Part shown: piece after piece, positions 43,509 to 53,136 of the stretch
Layout of the letters: each line of letters opens with the position of its first letter
Numbering within the stretch: the stretch's first letter is position 1
Source: Bradyrhizobium sp. LMTR 3
GTDB lineage: Bacteria; Pseudomonadota; Alphaproteobacteria; Rhizobiales; Xanthobacteraceae
DNA: 64,000 nt
Direction of reading: 5' to 3'
NCBI RefSeq assembly: GCF_001693485.1
Contig: NZ_MAXC01000004.1
Location: forward strand, 165,669 to 229,668
Notes under the pieces: generated by a model
What the model was told of the DNA's origin: nothing
What the model saw: only the letters and a program-made list of their open reading frames with translations
Databases searched by the model: none
Translations under genes and position numbers: made by a program

Positions 43509-45536
43509 CTATGTCGTGACCGCAGGTCGCTCTGGCGACCGCGTTCTGGCCTGCCACAGCAATACGCCGAAACCGATGATCAGGCCCGGCACATAGGTGT
43601 AGCTGATATCGCGTCCGATGATCCATTCGGCCATTGCCTCAATCAGGCTTGGGAACACCAGCAGCAATCCCGATAGCAGAAGCAGGCCGCGCTCGACCGC
43701 TGTATTTTGTCGCAGTGCCCAGTTCTGGGCAAATGCAGCCAGCGCCAGCAGCCCCAAGCTTGTCTTGATCGTGATTTCGAGAATGTCGACCCACGATCCG
43801 CCCTTGGGGATCGACATCAGTAGGCCGCCGCCCTGCGGATCGAGCACGAAGACGAACGGCACCAGGAACGCCGGCAGCGTATATTTCCAGGACTGCAGCG
43901 TGGTCTTGTAGGGATCGCCGCCGGTGATGGCGGCCGCCGCGAACGGCGACAGGGCGGTCGGCGGCGAGACCTCCGACAGGACGGCATAGTAGAAGATGAA
44001 CATATGCGCGGCGTAATCAGGCACGCCGAGCTTGACCAGCGCGGGCGCGGCGATGACCGCGCAGATGATGTAGGACGCCGTCACCGGCACGGCGAGGCCG
44101 ATAACCCAGACGATCAGCGCGGTGTAGATCGCCGTCAGCAACAGGCTGCCGCCGGCATAGGCGATGACGATCGACGAGAACTTGAGGCCGAGTCCGGTCA
44201 GCGTCACGATGCCGACGACGATGCCGGCGCAGGCGCAGGTGGTCGCGGCATTGAGCGCGCCGATCGAGCCGTCGGCCAGTGCCTTCACCAGTTTGCTCGG
44301 CATCAGCGCGGTCTCCCGGCGCAGGAAGCTCAGCGCAAAGGTGACGACGATGGCGTAGAACACCGATAGCGACGGCGAGTAGCCGATGACCATGAAAAAG
44401 ACGACGGCGAGCAGCGAGATGAAGTGGAATCCGTACCGCCTGGTCATCTGGCCGAGCGACATCTCGGGCGTGAAGGTCACGTTCTTGGCGTGGAATTTCT
44501 TGGCGTCCAGCTCGACCATGAATAACAGCGACATGTAATAAAGACAGGTCGGGATGGTCGCCATCCAGATGACGTCGAGATAGCTGATCTTGAGAAACTC
44601 GGCGATCAGGAACGCGGCGGCGCCGAGTACGGGCGGCGACAGGATCGCGCCCAGCCCGCCGGCAGCGAGCAATCCGCCCGCGGCGTTCCTCTCGAAGCCC
44701 GCCTTCGCCATCATCGGATAGGCCACAGTGCCGATCATTACGGTCGTGGCGACGCCCGATCCGGAGGGGCCGCCGAGCAGGAACGAGGACAGCACGACGG
44801 TGCGGCCGGCGCTGTTCGACTTGCCGCCCATCAAGGCCAGCGAGAAATCGATGAAGAATTTGCCGGCTCCGGAATGCTGCAGGAATGCGCCGTAGATCGT
44901 GAACAGGATGATCAGCGTCGCCGATACGTCGACTGCGACGCCGAAAATGCCTTCCAGCGTAATGAAGAGATGGCCGACCAGGCGGTCCAGATCGTAGCCG
45001 CGATGGGTCCAGGGCGCCGGCAGATACGGACCGAGCATCGCATAGGAAATGAACAGCAGCGACACGACCGGCATGATCGGGCCCGTTGTCCGGCGCGTCG
45101 CTTCCAGCAGCATCACGATGAAGACGATGCCGACGATCACGTCCCAGCGATCGGGCGTGGTGGCGCGGTCGGTAAAATCCTCGCCACCCCATAGCGCGTA
45201 GATGACGGTTGCTACCGCGACGATCCCGGGAACGACGTCCCACCAGCGCACGCGGTTGCGGAACCGCGTCGCCAGCGGAAACAGCAGGAAGCTCAAGATC
45301 AAGGTGAAGGCGACGTGGGTGTAGCGAAGCTCCTGGGTCGGAACGATGGCATAGGCCGCATAGAGGTGAAACAGGCTCATGACCACGGCAATCGTGGTCG
45401 AAATCCTTCCCGCCCACCCCATCAGGCGGTTGGTCGCGCCTTCTTCCGCCTCGATGTAGGCTTCCGCCTTGTGCAAGGCTTCGTCCGAAACGGTGACGAC
45501 CTCGTCATTGGGCGGCGTTGTCTTGTCTACGGCCAT
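43509..45536 (-). CDS. TRAP transporter fused permease (DctQM-type)
   Basis: 675 residues with about 17 membrane helices: an N-terminal 4-5 helix DctQ-like part and a DctM-like part joined in one chain. Family motifs include VSPPTALSPFAAAAITGGDP, GGPSGSGVATTVMIGTVAYP and AAGGLLAAGGLGAILSPPVL. The TRAP system imports substrates with the Na+ gradient. It starts the operon whose second gene is the TAXI binding protein. Confidence 0.95.
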   Translation of the reverse strand: MAVDKTTPPNDEVVTVSDEALHKAEAYIEAEEGATNRLMGWAGRISTTIAVVMSLFHLYAAYAIVPTQELRYTHVAFTLILSFLLFPLATRFRNRVRWWDVVPGIVAVATVIYALWGGEDFTDRATTPDRWDVIVGIVFIVMLLEATRRTTGPIMPVVSLLFISYAMLGPYLPAPWTHRGYDLDRLVGHLFITLEGIFGVAVDVSATLIILFTIYGAFLQHSGAGKFFIDFSLALMGGKSNSAGRTVVLSSFLLGGPSGSGVATTVMIGTVAYPMMAKAGFERNAAGGLLAAGGLGAILSPPVLGAAAFLIAEFLKISYLDVIWMATIPTCLYYMSLLFMVELDAKKFHAKNVTFTPEMSLGQMTRRYGFHFISLLAVVFFMVIGYSPSLSVFYAIVVTFALSFLRRETALMPSKLVKALADGSIGALNAATTCACAGIVVGIVTLTGLGLKFSSIVIAYAGGSLLLTAIYTALIVWVIGLAVPVTASYIICAVIAAPALVKLGVPDYAAHMFIFYYAVLSEVSPPTALSPFAAAAITGGDPYKTTLQSWKYTLPAFLVPFVFVLDPQGGGLLMSIPKGGSWVDILEITIKTSLGLLALAAFAQNWALRQNTAVERGLLLLSGLLLVFPSLIEAMAEWIIGRDISYTYVPGLIIGFGVLLWQARTRSPERPAVTT

Positions 45537-45779
45537 ACTTCCCCCGGGGACCGGTTAACTTTCCGGCCCGATTGCGGCGGGCCTCCTTCGCGGGCCGCAT
45601 TCAGTCCGTTTTGGGTGGCGGTGGCAAGGGGCTTTTCGGCCTATGTCCAAGTCGCTGCTTTAGCTTTTCGGACAGGTTGACCCAGGGCCGCCGTCCGTCC
45701 AATTTCCCGCCCCAAAATTCGGATGCGCCGCATTCGTGCGCGCTGCAATGCAACGACAACCCAAAGGGAGAAGAAGTCG

Positions 45780-46583
45780 ATGGAACGGCTCAAGGGCAAG
45801 GTGGCGATGGTGGTGGGCGCGGGATCGATCGGTCCCGGCTGGGGCAATGGCAAGGCGACCGCCGTCACCTTCGCGCGCGAGGGTGCCAGCGTGTTCTGCG
45901 TCGATCGCAATGCGGCTGCCGCAAAAGAAACCGTCAGCATCATCACGGGCGAGGGCGGCAAGGCTGCCGCCTTCACCGCCGACGTTTCGCGCGAGGCCGA
46001 GGTCGAGGCGATGGTGGCCGCGTGCCTGAAGGCCTATGGCCGCATCGACGTGCTCGACAACAATGTCGGCATCGCCGAAATGGGCAGCGTCGTCGAAGTG
46101 AACGAGGCAAGCTGGGACCACGTTTTCGCGGTCAATCTCAAGAGCGCCTATTTTGCCATGAAGCACGTCATTCCCGTGATGCAGAAGCAGGGCGGCGGCT
46201 CGGTCATCAACATCTCGTCGATCGCATCGATTCGCCATCTCGGCATCTCCTACGTCACCTATGGCGCCTCGAAGGCGGCGATGAACCAGATGACGCGCAC
46301 CACCGCCGTGCAATTCGCGAAAGACCATGTTCGCGTGAACTGCATCCTGCCGGGCCTGATGAAGACGCCGATGGTCGAGCACTCGGCCGGCCTTGCTGCA
46401 AGCTATTCGGCCGGCGATGTCGAAGCGATGTGGCGGGCGCGCGACGCGCAGGTGCCGATGGGGCACATGGGCGACGCCTGGGACGTTGCCAATGCCGCGC
46501 TGTTTCTCGCCTCCGACGAATCCCGTTACGTCACTGGAATCGAGCTCGTGGTCGACGGCGGGATAACGGTGAAGTCGAGCTAG
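45780..46583 (+). CDS. Short-chain dehydrogenase/reductase
   Basis: 267 residues of the classical SDR family. The cofactor-binding glycine-rich start is MVVGAGSIGPGWGNGKA, a longer variant of TGxxxGxG. The catalytic set N-S-Y-K is seen as NNVGIAE, NISSIAS and Y-x3-K in YVTYGASKAAMNQM. It ends with YVTGIELVVDGGI. The ATG at 45780 has an AAGGGAG ribosome site. It is divergent from the TRAP operon, which could point to the same catabolic pathway; the substrate is unknown. Confidence 0.94.
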   Translation: MERLKGKVAMVVGAGSIGPGWGNGKATAVTFAREGASVFCVDRNAAAAKETVSIITGEGGKAAAFTADVSREAEVEAMVAACLKAYGRIDVLDNNVGIAEMGSVVEVNEASWDHVFAVNLKSAYFAMKHVIPVMQKQGGGSVINISSIASIRHLGISYVTYGASKAAMNQMTRTTAVQFAKDHVRVNCILPGLMKTPMVEHSAGLAASYSAGDVEAMWRARDAQVPMGHMGDAWDVANAALFLASDESRYVTGIELVVDGGITVKSS

Positions 46584-46598
46584 CCGCGACAACCACTC

Positions 46599-46632
46599 CC
46601 TTGTCGTCCCGGCGAACGCCGGGACGACAAGG
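46599..46632. terminator. Bidirectional terminator between convergent genes
   Basis: A perfect inverted repeat: CCTTGTCGTCCCGGC and GCCGGGACGACAAGG around a 4-base loop (GAAC). It lies 16 bases after the SDR stop codon and one base before the stop codon of the convergent antiporter gene. Confidence 0.85.
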
Positions 46633-48171
46633 TCAGCCCCGCGCGCTCAACTCCGCCCAGTCCAGTTCTTCTTCGAGCTGGTGAAATGCATCGTCGCCGA
46701 TTTCCTCGGATTCCCGCAGATTGAGGAGCGATTGCCGCGCGGCGCGAATCGCGCGGCGGCGCAGCGGGTCGGCCGGCAGTTCGCCGCTGGTGAGGCCGCC
46801 ATCGTCCCGGGCGCCGAGCAACAGTGCGCGGTATTCAAGCCGGAGCAACTCGGCTGCCTCGGATGGGTCGCCGTCGATTTCATCGAGCGCCGCCCGATAG
46901 GCTGCCGCCCGCGCGCGTGCGACTTCCGACGCCACCGGGTTCTCATCCCGCAGCCGCAGTGCCGTGATCAGCGGCCGTAGTGTCAGGCCCTGAATCACAA
47001 GCGATCCCAGCACCACAGTGAATGCTGTCAGCAGCATCAGGTCGCGATATGGAAAGTCTTCGGGCAGCGCGAAGGCCGCCGCCAGCGTAACGATGCCGCG
47101 CATGCCGCACCAGGAGACGACTATGCCGCCCCGAATGGTCGGCGCGGTCATTGGCCGTTTCGGGTGGAGTAGACGGCGCGCGATCACAAGCCGCAGCACC
47201 GCGCCGTACGACATCACCCAGACGATGCGCGTCAGGATTACGATGCCGAGCACGGCGGCGGCGACCAGACAATACTTCAACCGCACGGCATCATCGAGCC
47301 GTTCCCAAATCGGCCGCAACTGCAACCCGATCAGCACGAATGCCAGCACATTGAGGACAAAGACGGCGGTTTCCCACACCGCATAGGTGGGCACGCGCAG
47401 CCGCGCCGGCATTCGCGCCGGAGAGGTGCGCGCGAGCGTGATCGCATAGGCGACGATGGTGAGGATCCCGGACAAGCCGATATGCTCGGCGACGATCCAT
47501 ACCGTGAAGGTGCCGGCGAATTGCGTGATGATCGCGCTCGGCGCTTCCGTGATCCGCTGGGTCAACGGCATCCAAAGCCGGGCACACAGATAGCCAGCCA
47601 GCAGGCTTCCGATTAATGCGAACGCGATCGAGGGGGCGTGCTCACTCCATCTGAAATGATGGGCCATCGCGACGCCGACGGCGACGCGATAGACCAACAG
47701 CGCGCTGGCGTCATTGAGCAGGCTCTCGCCTTCGAGAATCTTGAGCAGACGGTGTGGCAGGTTGACCTGACGCAGGATTGCCGTCGCCGCAGCAGCATCG
47801 GGCGGTGCGACGATGGCGCCAAGCGCGACCGCTGCGGCCCAGGGCATGTCGGGCAGAAGCCAGTGCACCAACACCGCGACCGACGCGGTGGTGAGGCCGA
47901 CGGCGACGAGGACGAGCGTGGAGACAGGCAGCCAGTTGTTTCGGAGGTCGCGCAGCGACGTGTCGAAAGCCGCATCCAGCAACACCGGCGCGACGAACAG
48001 CGCCAGCGCCAGATCCGGCTCCAGTGTCCATTGCGGTCCCGAAGGCACGAATGCCAGCAACATGCCGCCAAGCGCAAGAAATGTCGGGTAGGGCACGTTG
48101 AGCCGCCGCGCAAGCGCGGATAGCAGCACCGCGCCAAGCAGCAGCCCGATGATCCATTCAAATGCTTGCAA
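46633..48171 (-). CDS. CPA1-family Na+/H+ antiporter
   Basis: 512 residues: about 12 membrane helices (~5-400), then a soluble helical C-terminus (~410-512). Transport signatures are VALGAIVAPPDAAAATAILR (the ND/DP site), LEGESLLNDASALLVYR and GGIVVSWCGMRGIVTLAAAF. Such proteins exchange Na+ or K+ for protons. The C-terminal tail (LPADPLRRRAIRAARQSLLN) resembles the cytosolic domain of bacterial YjcE/NhaP-like members. Confidence 0.95.
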   Translation of the reverse strand: MQAFEWIIGLLLGAVLLSALARRLNVPYPTFLALGGMLLAFVPSGPQWTLEPDLALALFVAPVLLDAAFDTSLRDLRNNWLPVSTLVLVAVGLTTASVAVLVHWLLPDMPWAAAVALGAIVAPPDAAAATAILRQVNLPHRLLKILEGESLLNDASALLVYRVAVGVAMAHHFRWSEHAPSIAFALIGSLLAGYLCARLWMPLTQRITEAPSAIITQFAGTFTVWIVAEHIGLSGILTIVAYAITLARTSPARMPARLRVPTYAVWETAVFVLNVLAFVLIGLQLRPIWERLDDAVRLKYCLVAAAVLGIVILTRIVWVMSYGAVLRLVIARRLLHPKRPMTAPTIRGGIVVSWCGMRGIVTLAAAFALPEDFPYRDLMLLTAFTVVLGSLVIQGLTLRPLITALRLRDENPVASEVARARAAAYRAALDEIDGDPSEAAELLRLEYRALLLGARDDGGLTSGELPADPLRRRAIRAARQSLLNLRESEEIGDDAFHQLEEELDWAELSARG

Positions 48172-48296
48172 TTCGGGATTCCCTGCCGGCCGAGATCAAT
48201 GTCGCCATCAATCTAGCACCAAAACCGGCAGGTTTTCCCGGCTGAAGCTTGTCCTTATTCGGACGATCAGCTCAGCCTGGCAAGTTGTACTCGTCG

Positions 48297-49067
48297 CTAC
48301 TGCGCCATCGCCAATATGCCGCCAGCGAAGGAATGCCACAGCGGAGAGAGGCTGATCGGCCAGTTCAGAAACTTGATCGCGATCAGCGCAATGCCGCCGT
48401 AGACATAAACCGGATGCGGCCGGCCGCGCGTTCGCCAGTCGAAAACGATGGCAGCCACCAGCAGGAGATAGGCGACGAGGGCCGGCGGGATGGTCACGGG
48501 GACCGGCGGCGGGCCGAGCGGGCCGGGAGGCGCGAGGAAGGTGAGAAACCAGCGGGCGACCGCGGCATCCAGCAGCGAAATGCTGGCCAGCAGCATCAGC
48601 CGCTTATGGGTTTCCGGCCGCCGGATCGCGGCAATCGCCAGCGTGAACACGACGGCAAAGAACAGAATTCCGCTGAGCGGAACGATCGAAAATGCGATTC
48701 CTTCATCGGTCAATCCCGCCGCCGCGGAGCGCTTCATCGCGTTGACCGCGACCAGGAAGCCGAAAATCGTCATCGCGGTCGCCAGCGAGACGCCGATCAT
48801 GCCGATGGCGCGGTGCCGGGCGACGTTGCCGGATGCGGCAAGCCAGCTCTGGAATGCAAAGTAAAGCGACCAGGCGAAAAACAGCAGGCCGTGAAAGTGC
48901 ACGACGGGCGAGGCCGAGAACGATCGCTTCGCCAGTGGCAGCCAGTAGGTCGGCGCGAAGCCGAGAAAGGCGACGGCCGTGCAGGCCAGGGCCATGTAGA
49001 AGTAGAAGTAGCCGGTTTGGGATTGCGCGATGGTGCGCGGCGGATTGAAGTCGGTCAATGTGGTCAT
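48297..49067 (-). CDS. Conserved integral membrane protein, unknown function
   Basis: 256 residues with about six membrane helices. Histidine-containing motifs sit at helix ends: VVHFHGLLFFAWSLYFAFQS and GNVARHRAIGMIGVSLA, then RRPETHKRLMLLASISLLDA, recalling heme- or metal-binding membrane families but not diagnostic. The ATG at 49067 is chosen because the upstream extension is not hydrophobic or conserved-looking. Confidence 0.78.
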   Translation of the reverse strand: MTTLTDFNPPRTIAQSQTGYFYFYMALACTAVAFLGFAPTYWLPLAKRSFSASPVVHFHGLLFFAWSLYFAFQSWLAASGNVARHRAIGMIGVSLATAMTIFGFLVAVNAMKRSAAAGLTDEGIAFSIVPLSGILFFAVVFTLAIAAIRRPETHKRLMLLASISLLDAAVARWFLTFLAPPGPLGPPPVPVTIPPALVAYLLLVAAIVFDWRTRGRPHPVYVYGGIALIAIKFLNWPISLSPLWHSFAGGILAMAQ

Positions 49068-49277
49068 GGCTGTTGAGTCCGCGAGAACTGCAAAAGGTTC
49101 ACGGCAGATTTTCTCACGGATCGTATTCTTCCGTCTGTGAAGCGAATTACGTTTCCCGCAGGTCACGTTTCGGCCAAAATCTGTTCTTGCGAACTGGAAA
49201 TCTGCAGGCTGCTTGTCGAAAACGCAGGTCACTTGCTAGGATCGCGACACAATCGACAGCACTTTCCGGATCAATTG

Positions 49278-50042
49278 ATGCGAGGCTATCCCCACATCCG
49301 CAGCCTGGTCGTGGCTTCCCTGCTGTCGCTGACGTATGCGCATGATGCATCGGCGACCGGGACCGAGCCGGGCGAGGATATACGCATTGATCCTGCCGCC
49401 TGTCTTGCCGCCGGCCTTGCGCATGATCACGACAGGACGGTGCATCTCTGCAGCGCGCTGATCGACAACGCAAAGACCGAAAAGGCCGACCGCATCAAGG
49501 CACTGATTGCACGTGCGACCGCCTATGAGCGCAAGGACATGATCGACCGCGCCATCGCCGACTATGATGGCGTGTTGCGGCTCGATCCGGCGCACGCCGA
49601 TGTTCACAACGCGCGTGGCGAACTCTGGCGCAAGAAGGGTGATCTGCCCAAGGCGGTGGCCGATTTTGCCGCGGCAATCAAGCTGAACCCGGACCACGTC
49701 GTCGCAAGAGCCAACCATCGGGCGCTGGCGCAGGAGGCGGAGCGGCAGGGCGCGCTGAAGGCGGTCGCCGGCAAACCGAGCTTCAACTGTGCCACTGCCC
49801 GCCGCAAGGTGGAGAAGGAGATATGCGCCAATCCCGAACTCGCCGATCTCGATCGCGAGGTTCAAGCCTCCTATATCAGGACGGCCGCTGAGAAGATGAC
49901 CCCACAGCAGGCGCGCAAGCTGCGGCGGGAGCAGGAGGAATACATCGCCCGCCGCAACGCAGAGTACGGCCGGCCCGGCTACGATCTGAAAAAGGCCATG
50001 CGCGACCGCCTGCAGCAGATCAACGGGATCGACGGGTACTAG
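49278..50042 (+). CDS. Exported TPR protein with a C-terminal LprI-like (DUF1311) segment
   Basis: 254 residues with a signal-like N-terminus (MRGYPHIRSLVVASLLSLTY, cut after DASA). TPR-like repeats occur at residues ~65-150 (AIADYDGVLRLDPAHADVHN, then AVADFAAAIKLNPDHVVARA). The C-terminus (FNCATARRKVEKEICANPEL, then ADLDREVQASY) is the LprI/DUF1311 cysteine signature, known from lysozyme-inhibitor-like periplasmic proteins. A periplasmic scaffolding role is likely. Confidence 0.82.
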   Translation: MRGYPHIRSLVVASLLSLTYAHDASATGTEPGEDIRIDPAACLAAGLAHDHDRTVHLCSALIDNAKTEKADRIKALIARATAYERKDMIDRAIADYDGVLRLDPAHADVHNARGELWRKKGDLPKAVADFAAAIKLNPDHVVARANHRALAQEAERQGALKAVAGKPSFNCATARRKVEKEICANPELADLDREVQASYIRTAAEKMTPQQARKLRREQEEYIARRNAEYGRPGYDLKKAMRDRLQQINGIDGY

Positions 50043-50208
50043 GCCGTTTTTTGGGCCCGATGAGGGGATACGCCAGCGCGGCGCGATGGCTGCCGGTGAG
50101 AAGCTCACTTCCATCGCCCGGCAGTAGAGCTTAGTCGAACGGTCAAGCCATTCCCGGCTTGATCTGGCGCAACTTCCCGTGACAATGCCTGAAATAAATG
50201 CTGCCCAG

Positions 50209-50303
50209 CCGTTATGGCCGGGCTTGTCCCGGCCATCCACGCCTTGCGAATTTTGAGGTGAAGCAAGCACGTGGATGCCCGGCACAAGGCCGGGCATGAC
50301 GAC
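50209..50303. repeat. Palindromic repeat GTTATGGCCGGGCTTGTCCCGGCC...GCCGGGCATGACGAC
   Basis: Two hairpins: GGCCGGGCTTGTCCCGGCC at the left and GCCCGGCACAAGGCCGGGC at the right, with ATCCACG and CGTGGAT arms between. Its right end lies 27 bases before the prpE start codon. The family recurs at 52383-52490. Confidence 0.8.
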
Positions 50304-50330
50304 CATGGGCGAACGAGCGGGGAGTGCGCC

Positions 50331-52241
50331 ATGAACATCCAAGACAACAGCCGCTATCATGAGGTCCATGCCCGCTCGCTGGCGGACCCGGAGGCATTTT
50401 GGGCTGACGCCGCGCGCGAGATCGACTGGATCGAGCCGGCCAAGAAGATCTTCGATCCCTCGATGGGCGCGTATGGCCAATGGTTCGCCGGCGCCGTGGT
50501 CAACACCTGCTACAACGCACTCGACCGCCATGTCGCGGGCGGACGCGCCGACCAGGTCGCGCTGATCCACGATTCGCCGCTCACCAATACGATCTCGAAA
50601 TTCACCTATGCCGAGATGCTGAAGGAGGTGCAGACGCTCGCCGCCGTGATGACCGACTTCGGCGTCGCCAAGGGCGACCGCGTCATCCTGTATATGCCGC
50701 TGGTGCCGGAAGCGGTGTTCGCGATGCTGGCCTGCGCGCGGATCGGCGCGGTGCACAGTGTCGTGTTCGGCGGCTTTGCCGCCAAAGAACTCGCAACGCG
50801 GATCGAGGACGCCAAGCCGAAGCTGATCTTCTCGGCGAGCTGCGGGATCGAGCCCGGCCGCATCGTGCAATACAAGCCGCTGCTCGACGAGGCGATCAAG
50901 CTCTCCAGTGCCAAACCGCAGGCCTGCGTCATCCTGCAGCGGCCGCAGCATCTTTGCGAACTCACCGCCGGCCGCGATCATGATTGGGCGGCGCTCCGCC
51001 GCGCGGCGCTCGACGCCGGCAAGGCCGCGCCCTGCACGCCGGTGCTCGCCACCGATCCGCTCTATATTCTCTACACGTCAGGTACAACGGGAGTTCCGAA
51101 GGGCGTCGTGCGCGACAATGGCGGGCATCTGGTCGCGCTGAAATGGTCGATGTTCAATCTCTACGGCGTCAAGCCGGGCGAGGTCTGGTGGTGCGGCTCC
51201 GACATCGGCTGGGTGGTCGGCCACAGCTACATCGTCTACGGCCCGCTGATCCATGGCGCCACCTCGATCATGTATGAGGGCAAGCCGATCGGCACGCCCG
51301 ACGCCGGCGCGTTCTGGCGCGTCATTTCCGAGCACAAGGCCGTCGCGCTGTTCACCGCGCCGACCGCCTTCCGCGCCATCCGCAAGGAAGATCCGGACGG
51401 CGCGTTCATCCGCAAATACGATCTGTCGAAATTCCGCACGCTGTTCCTGGCCGGCGAGCGCGCCGATCCGCCGACGGTGGAATGGGCGGAAGCGCAGTTG
51501 AAGGTGCCGGTCATCGATCATTGGTGGCAGACCGAGACCGGCTGGTGCATCGCCGGCAATCCGGTGGGCCTTGGCATGTTGCCGGTCAAGCACGGCTCGC
51601 CGACGGTGCCGATGCCGGGCTATCAGGTCGACGTGGTCGACGAGGCCTCCAAGCAGGTCGCGGCAGGCACCATGGGCTCGATCGTGATCAAGCTGCCGAT
51701 GCCGCCCGGCTGCCTGCCGACGCTGTGGCAGCAGGATGAGCGCTTCAGGGAAGCCTACCTCACCGAATTCCCCGGCTACTACAAGACCTCAGATGCCGGC
51801 TACAAGGACGAGGACGGCTATGTCTGGGTGATGGGCCGTACCGACGACATCATCAATGTCGCCGGCCATCGACTCTCCACCGGCGGCATGGAGGAAATTC
51901 TGGCCTCTCACCCTGATGTCGCCGAATGCGCCGTGCTCGGCGTCAAGGATGCGATCAAGGGCGAGGTACCTTGCGGCTTCCTGGTGCTGAAGGCCGGCGT
52001 GACGCGAGCTCCGGCCGAGATCGAAAAGGAGATCGTGGCGCTGGTGCGCGACAAGCTTGGACCGGTCGCGGCCTTCAAGCTGGCGATCACGGTGGGGCGC
52101 CTGCCGAAGACGCGCTCGGGAAAAATCCTGCGCGGCACCATCAAGAAGATCGCCGACGGCGAAAGCTGGACCATGCCGGCCACCATCGAGGACCCCAAGG
52201 TGCTCGACGAAATCGGCGACGCGCTGAAGGGCAGGGTGTAA
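50331..52241 (+). CDS. prpE: Propionyl-CoA synthetase
   Basis: 636 residues of the acetyl/propionyl-CoA synthetase group. ATP-grasp motifs: YILYTSGTTGVPKGVVRDNG (P loop), DHWWQTETGW, GYYKTSDAGYKDEDGYVWVM and the catalytic lysine in LPKTRSGKILRG. The N-terminus (YHEVHARSLADPEAFWADAA) is that of PrpE rather than Acs. It activates propionate (and acetate) to CoA esters. A GGGGAG ribosome site precedes the ATG at 50331. Confidence 0.93.
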   Translation: MNIQDNSRYHEVHARSLADPEAFWADAAREIDWIEPAKKIFDPSMGAYGQWFAGAVVNTCYNALDRHVAGGRADQVALIHDSPLTNTISKFTYAEMLKEVQTLAAVMTDFGVAKGDRVILYMPLVPEAVFAMLACARIGAVHSVVFGGFAAKELATRIEDAKPKLIFSASCGIEPGRIVQYKPLLDEAIKLSSAKPQACVILQRPQHLCELTAGRDHDWAALRRAALDAGKAAPCTPVLATDPLYILYTSGTTGVPKGVVRDNGGHLVALKWSMFNLYGVKPGEVWWCGSDIGWVVGHSYIVYGPLIHGATSIMYEGKPIGTPDAGAFWRVISEHKAVALFTAPTAFRAIRKEDPDGAFIRKYDLSKFRTLFLAGERADPPTVEWAEAQLKVPVIDHWWQTETGWCIAGNPVGLGMLPVKHGSPTVPMPGYQVDVVDEASKQVAAGTMGSIVIKLPMPPGCLPTLWQQDERFREAYLTEFPGYYKTSDAGYKDEDGYVWVMGRTDDIINVAGHRLSTGGMEEILASHPDVAECAVLGVKDAIKGEVPCGFLVLKAGVTRAPAEIEKEIVALVRDKLGPVAAFKLAITVGRLPKTRSGKILRGTIKKIADGESWTMPATIEDPKVLDEIGDALKGRV

Positions 52242-52250
52242 GCGACTGTC

Positions 52251-52374
52251 GTCGTTCCGGGGCGATGCAAAGCATCGAACCTCAGGTGCGCAATTGCGCA
52301 CCGGGGAACCTCGAGATTCTCAGGGGCGCAAGGGCGCCCCATAGTTCGGTCCTGCGGACCGCCCGGAATGACGG
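52251..52374. repeat. Palindromic repeat GTCGTTCCGGGGCGATG...CGGAATGACGG
   Basis: Shares the central TGCGCAATTGCGCA, GGGGAAxCTCGAGATTC segment with 36091-36200, in the same orientation, but has an additional GGGGCGCAAGGGCGCCCC hairpin and GGTCCTGCGGACC. It begins 9 bases after the prpE stop codon. Confidence 0.85.
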
Positions 52375-52382
52375 ACCTTATG

Positions 52383-52490
52383 ATGCCCGGGCTTGACCCG
52401 GGCATCCATCATCGTCAAAGCAGGCTGCCATTATTTCGATGGATTGCCGGCTCATCCCGATCAAGTTGGGGACGGGCGCCCGGCAATGAT
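52383..52490. repeat. Palindromic repeat ATGCCCGGGCTTGACCCGGGCAT...
   Basis: The left hairpin ATGCCCGGG/CCCGGGCAT is perfect. The right part holds GCCGG/CCGGC-type arms ending at GCCCGGCAATGATG. It follows directly on the neighbouring repeat, giving about 240 bases of stacked repeats before the lipoprotein gene. Confidence 0.75.
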
Positions 52491-52511
52491 GAAACCTGGA
52501 AGGGACAGAGC

Positions 52512-52772
52512 ATGCGACGTAACCTGCCACTCGCATTCCTCCTCATCGCACCACTGCTCGCGGGTTGCCTCGAACGCGGCCAGCCGACCATGGTCGACAC
52601 CAGCGCCGACGATGACGCGTTCTGTCGCTCCAACAATGTTGCGCCGGGTTCCAACGATTACGTCAACTGCCGCAAGAACCGCGACGTCCAGCGCGGCAAC
52701 GCCAATGCGCGTACCGACCGCGCCCAGCGCAATCTCGCCGAGCAGATGCTGAACAATCCGACCAGGCCGTGA
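52512..52772 (+). CDS. Small lipoprotein, unknown function
   Basis: 86 residues. A lipoprotein signal peptide (LPLAFLLIAPLLAGC) ends in the lipobox LAGC, with lipid attachment expected at C19. The mature part is hydrophilic, with CRSNNVAPGSNDYVNCRKNR holding two more cysteines. The ATG at 52512 follows GGGACAG. Possibly co-transcribed with the DUF6494 gene, 13 bases downstream. Confidence 0.8.
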   Translation: MRRNLPLAFLLIAPLLAGCLERGQPTMVDTSADDDAFCRSNNVAPGSNDYVNCRKNRDVQRGNANARTDRAQRNLAEQMLNNPTRP

Positions 52773-52785
52773 TCAGGAGGTCCGT

Positions 52786-52992
52786 ATGAACGAAGATGTC
52801 TTCAACGTCAGCCTGCGCAAATTTCTCAAGCAAGTCGGCGTCACCTCGCAGCGTGAGATCGAAAAGGCCGTGCGCGATGCCATCGAGTCGGGAAAGCTGA
52901 AGGGCCATGAAAAGTTGCCGGCGAAGATGGTTCTCACGATCAGCGGCATCGGCCTGTCGCATGAGATTGACGAGGAGATCGATCTGGGCTGA
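52786..52992 (+). CDS. DUF6494 family protein
   Basis: 68 residues with a helix-strand pattern (FNVSLRKFLKQVGVTSQREI, then KMVLTISGIGLSHEIDEEID) matching the small DUF6494 family. A strong AGGAGG ribosome site precedes the ATG. The function is unknown. Confidence 0.82.
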   Translation: MNEDVFNVSLRKFLKQVGVTSQREIEKAVRDAIESGKLKGHEKLPAKMVLTISGIGLSHEIDEEIDLG

Positions 52993-53136
52993 GCGGTTTC
53001 TTCGGGACCCTGCAGTTGCAGGCGCGAAGCCCCTGTTGGGGCAGCGCACGGCCGTCGCGCAAAAAAAAGATACTTTGCAGTAACGGCTTGTCCTGCCACC
53101 GCCGCGCACGTTTCGAATCGATGCTATAAGTCGGGC

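Noticed and set aside
49236..50981. A 581-codon open frame on the minus strand
   Set aside because: It runs antisense to the exported TPR gene and the start of prpE, spans an intergenic repeat, and its composition is that of a shadow frame in high-GC DNA.
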